Source of the DNA: Gammaproteobacteria bacterium
Lineage (GTDB): Bacteria > Pseudomonadota > Gammaproteobacteria > DAOVJZ01
Direction of reading: 5' to 3'
Length of the DNA: 38,934 nt
Assembly: GCA_029882995.1 (NCBI GenBank)
Contig: JAOUJV010000010.1
Span: 1 to 38,934 of the forward strand
The translations under genes and the position numbers were made by a program. This document shows, piece after piece, positions 37,107 through 38,934 of this stretch. Under the pieces are notes generated by a model, which was given only the letters and a program-made list of their open reading frames with translations, searched no databases and was not told the origin of the DNA. Positions within the stretch are counted from its first letter, which is position 1. Every line of letters begins with the position of its first letter.

Positions 37107-38123
37107 TTAGTAAGAACGATTTACCGAAAACCGGGCCAGTGACAACATAGCCTCTTTATAGGGTGAAGCCGGTACTTTTTCCAGTGCAGCAATAGCAAGT
37201 TGTGCTTCTTTCTCTGCGGCATCGGCGGTGTATTTGATTGCACCGGTTGATTCAATAGCCGCCATCACAGCATCAATATTGTCATGCCCGCCTTCTTCAA
37301 TTGCTTTGCGCACCACATTGGCCTGTTCGGGTGTGCCCTGACGCATGGCATAAATCAGTGGCAGAGTGGGTTTGCCTTCAGCCAGATCATCCCCGATATT
37401 TTTTCCCATCTCATCTGATGAGGCACTGTAGTCGAGTACATCATCAATGAGCTGAAAGGCGGTACCCAGATGCATACCGTAGGCGGCCATGGCCTGTTCT
37501 GTCTCGCTATCCATGTTATTGATCAGCGCCCCCAGACGGGTTCCGGCTTCAAACAGCTTGGCCGTCTTGGAATGAATCACATCCAGATAGCGTTGCTCGG
37601 TGGTATCGGCATCATGGATGTTCATTAACTGCATGACCTCACCCTCGGCGATAGTATTGGTTGCATCGGCCAGAATAGACATAATTTGCATATCCCCGAC
37701 ATCGACCATCATCTGGAAGGCGCGTGAGTACAGAAAATCACCAACCAGCACACTGGCCTCATTACCCCAGATGGAATTGGCGGTTTCCTTACCACGGCGC
37801 AGCTCGGAGGCATCCACGACATCATCGTGGAGCAGGGTGGCAGTATGGATAAATTCGATAATAGCCGCCAAATCATGGTGTTGGGTGCCCTGATAGCCAA
37901 AGGCACGGGCGCTGAGTAGAACCAGAGCTGGGCGCAGGCGCTTGCCACCACTGTTGATAATGTACTGGCTGAGCTGGTTAATCAGAACCACTTCTGACTG
38001 TAAACGCTGACAGATCAGGTCATCAACCGCCTTCATATCCTCTGAAATCAGTCGCTTAATAGTATCGAGATCCATCGGGTCAGAGCCGGATTCAGGGGGA
38101 GTTGAGCTAAGTGGAGCGGGCAT
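37107..38123 (-). CDS. ispB: Octaprenyl diphosphate synthase type (all-trans polyprenyl synthase)
   Basis: IspB extends farnesyl diphosphate with isopentenyl diphosphate to make the ubiquinone side chain. The 338-residue product has both aspartate-rich motifs, DDVVD at 100-104 (in FIHTATLLHDDVVDASELRR) and DDVLD at 227-231, and GGKRLRPALVLLSARA near the N-terminus. KPTLPLIYAMRQGTPEQANV lies further on. The chain length cannot be read from the sequence. The first ATG (38123) is given, but an internal ATG ending at 38075 (MDLDTIKRLI) matches the E. coli start better; neither has a clear ribosome-binding site. It is divergent from rplU, as in many gammaproteobacteria, and followed at once by tRNA-Pro. 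Confidence 0.93.
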   Translation of the reverse strand: MPAPLSSTPPESGSDPMDLDTIKRLISEDMKAVDDLICQRLQSEVVLINQLSQYIINSGGKRLRPALVLLSARAFGYQGTQHHDLAAIIEFIHTATLLHDDVVDASELRRGKETANSIWGNEASVLVGDFLYSRAFQMMVDVGDMQIMSILADATNTIAEGEVMQLMNIHDADTTEQRYLDVIHSKTAKLFEAGTRLGALINNMDSETEQAMAAYGMHLGTAFQLIDDVLDYSASSDEMGKNIGDDLAEGKPTLPLIYAMRQGTPEQANVVRKAIEEGGHDNIDAVMAAIESTGAIKYTADAAEKEAQLAIAALEKVPASPYKEAMLSLARFSVNRSY

Positions 38124-38175
38124 AGGCTGAAAATTTCACAAGTTCCAATAAAATCACATAGTTAGCTAATTTCGG

Positions 38176-38215
38176 GGGAGTATACCATTTTCCAGTTCAG
38201 GCATACTCCCTTTTT
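38176..38215 (+). other. Hairpin with T-run in the ispB-rplU spacer
   Basis: GGGAGTAT (38176-38183) and ATACTCCC (38203-38210) form a perfect 8-bp stem with a 19-nt loop followed by TTTTT. It looks like an intrinsic terminator facing rplU, but no + strand gene lies upstream. It may instead lie in the 5' leader of ispB. Confidence 0.45.
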
Positions 38216-38238
38216 AATGCGAATTTGGGGCTTTTACG

Positions 38239-38267
38239 TTGACCGCAAGCGCTTCAGGCAGTAAAAT
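38239..38267 (+). promoter_or_regulatory. Sigma-70 promoter of rplU-rpmA
   Basis: TTGACC (38239-38244) and TAAAAT (38262-38267) are spaced by exactly 17 nt. Each hexamer differs from consensus at one position. The predicted start is about 38274, giving a leader of roughly 55 nt before rplU. Confidence 0.8.
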
Positions 38268-38327
38268 TGCCCGCCTTTCAGTAAGCTATCGTCATTTGGA
38301 CGAAGCAGGAATTTGGAGAAACAGATT

Positions 38328-38639
38328 ATGTACGCAGTCATTCAGACTGGTGGCAAGCAGTACCGCGTCAAAGAAGGCCAGACCCTCAAGGTAGAGAAGA
38401 TCCCTGCCGAAGTAGGTGCGTCGGTTAATATCGACAAGGTATTGATGGTTGGCGAAGGTGAAAGCGTGAAGGTAGGTGCACCTTATGTTGAAGGTGGCAA
38501 GGTTACCGCGAAAGTTGTTGAACACGGTCGTCACAAGAAGATTCACATTATCAAGTTCAAGCGCCGCAAGCATCATGAAAAGCGTACCGGTCATCGCCAG
38601 GACTACACAGAACTGGAAATAACAGGTATCAAGGGCTAA
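38328..38639 (+). CDS. rplU: 50S ribosomal protein L21
   Basis: L21 is a small 23S-binding beta-barrel protein. From the ATG at 38328 ([20 protein letters not shown]) it is 103 residues, the family length, with a GGAG ribosome-binding site about 10 nt upstream. An in-frame ATG five codons earlier overlaps that site and was rejected. The C-terminus [20 protein letters not shown] is diagnostic. It is co-transcribed with rpmA. Confidence 0.97.
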   Translation: MYAVIQTGGKQYRVKEGQTLKVEKIPAEVGASVNIDKVLMVGEGESVKVGAPYVEGGKVTAKVVEHGRHKKIHIIKFKRRKHHEKRTGHRQDYTELEITGIKG

Positions 38640-38657
38640 GGCAGAGGATTTTTAGAA

Positions 38658-38915
38658 ATGGCACATAAGAAAGCAGGTGGTAGTACTCGGAACGGACGTG
38701 ATTCAGAATCCAAACGACTTGGCGTCAAGCGTTATGGTGGTGAAGCAGTCGCTGCAGGTAACATTCTTGTTCGTCAGCGTGGTACCAAGTTTCATCCTGG
38801 CGTAAACGTAGGTTGTGGACATGACCATACCCTGTTTGCCAAGGCAGACGGCAAGGTTATTTTTGAAGTAAAAGGCCCGAAGAAACGTACTTTTGTAAGT
38901 GTGGTGGCGGCCTGA
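38658..38915 (+). CDS. rpmA: 50S ribosomal protein L27
   Basis: L27 reaches the peptidyl transferase centre with its N-terminus and helps tRNA placement. The 85-residue product begins [20 protein letters not shown] and has [20 protein letters not shown] and [14 protein letters not shown]. The N-terminus is the Gram-negative form that needs no proteolytic trimming. It lies 18 nt after rplU. The next gene (often obgE) lies outside the window. Confidence 0.97.
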   Translation: MAHKKAGGSTRNGRDSESKRLGVKRYGGEAVAAGNILVRQRGTKFHPGVNVGCGHDHTLFAKADGKVIFEVKGPKKRTFVSVVAA

Positions 38916-38934
38916 GGTCAAGCTGAAATGTAGT

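Overview
The window comes from a gammaproteobacterium of moderate GC. The evidence is the E. coli-like ribosomal gene order with long C-minus S14, an Mak-type fructokinase, a YajR-type transporter, an IspB-type prenyl synthase, and a tRNA-Pro(CGG) nearly identical to E. coli proK. Genus cannot be decided from the sequence.

Region 1 (1-13785) is the conserved translation cluster on the + strand: the 3' end of tuf, then rpsJ-rplC-rplD-rplW-rplB-rpsS-rplV-rpsC-rplP-rpmC-rpsQ (S10 block), rplN-rplX-rplE-rpsN-rpsH-rplF-rplR-rpsE-rpmD-rplO-secY-rpmJ (spc block) and rpsM-rpsK-rpsD-rpoA-rplQ (alpha block), closed by a strong terminator. Gaps are short or overlapping. The S10 block follows tuf by only 85 nt, with no room for the long S10 leader of E. 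coli. Notable variants are a zinc-finger (four-Cys) S4 with a TTG start and a four-ligand L36.

Region 2 (13786-21741) is housekeeping: a SAM hydrolase/adenosyltransferase, an HU-like protein, uvrA, divergent yajR, ssb, and an Atg22/UMF1-type transporter. A long imperfect palindrome overlaps the yajR stop codon.

Region 3 (21742-36891) is accessory and envelope-oriented. It holds a periplasmic rhodanese; a PhnD-like lipoprotein directly followed by a membrane PAS-GGDEF-EAL protein (probable ligand-responsive c-di-GMP module); a fructokinase gene overlapping a PhoX-like exported protein gene; and a four-gene set encoding a TetR regulator, an RND/MMPL exporter, a LolA-like periplasmic protein and a predicted outer-membrane beta-barrel. 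This last set looks like a self-contained inner-to-outer-membrane transport line with a perfect palindromic operator. A minus-strand operon follows, encoding a secreted subtilase with thrombospondin-3 and dockerin repeats and an unrecognised lipoprotein.

Region 4 (36892-38934) holds tRNA-Pro(CGG) only 3 nt downstream of ispB, and rplU-rpmA read divergently. The last bases of the tRNA gene are repeated 135 bp further on, next to the subtilase operon, resembling an integration scar or an rtt-type repeat.

The best candidates for an undescribed system are the TetR-RND-LolA-like-barrel cassette, the PhnD lipoprotein/GGDEF-EAL pair, and the dockerin protease-lipoprotein pair beside the tRNA-end duplication. 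All functional statements rest on reading motifs by eye; no searches were run.
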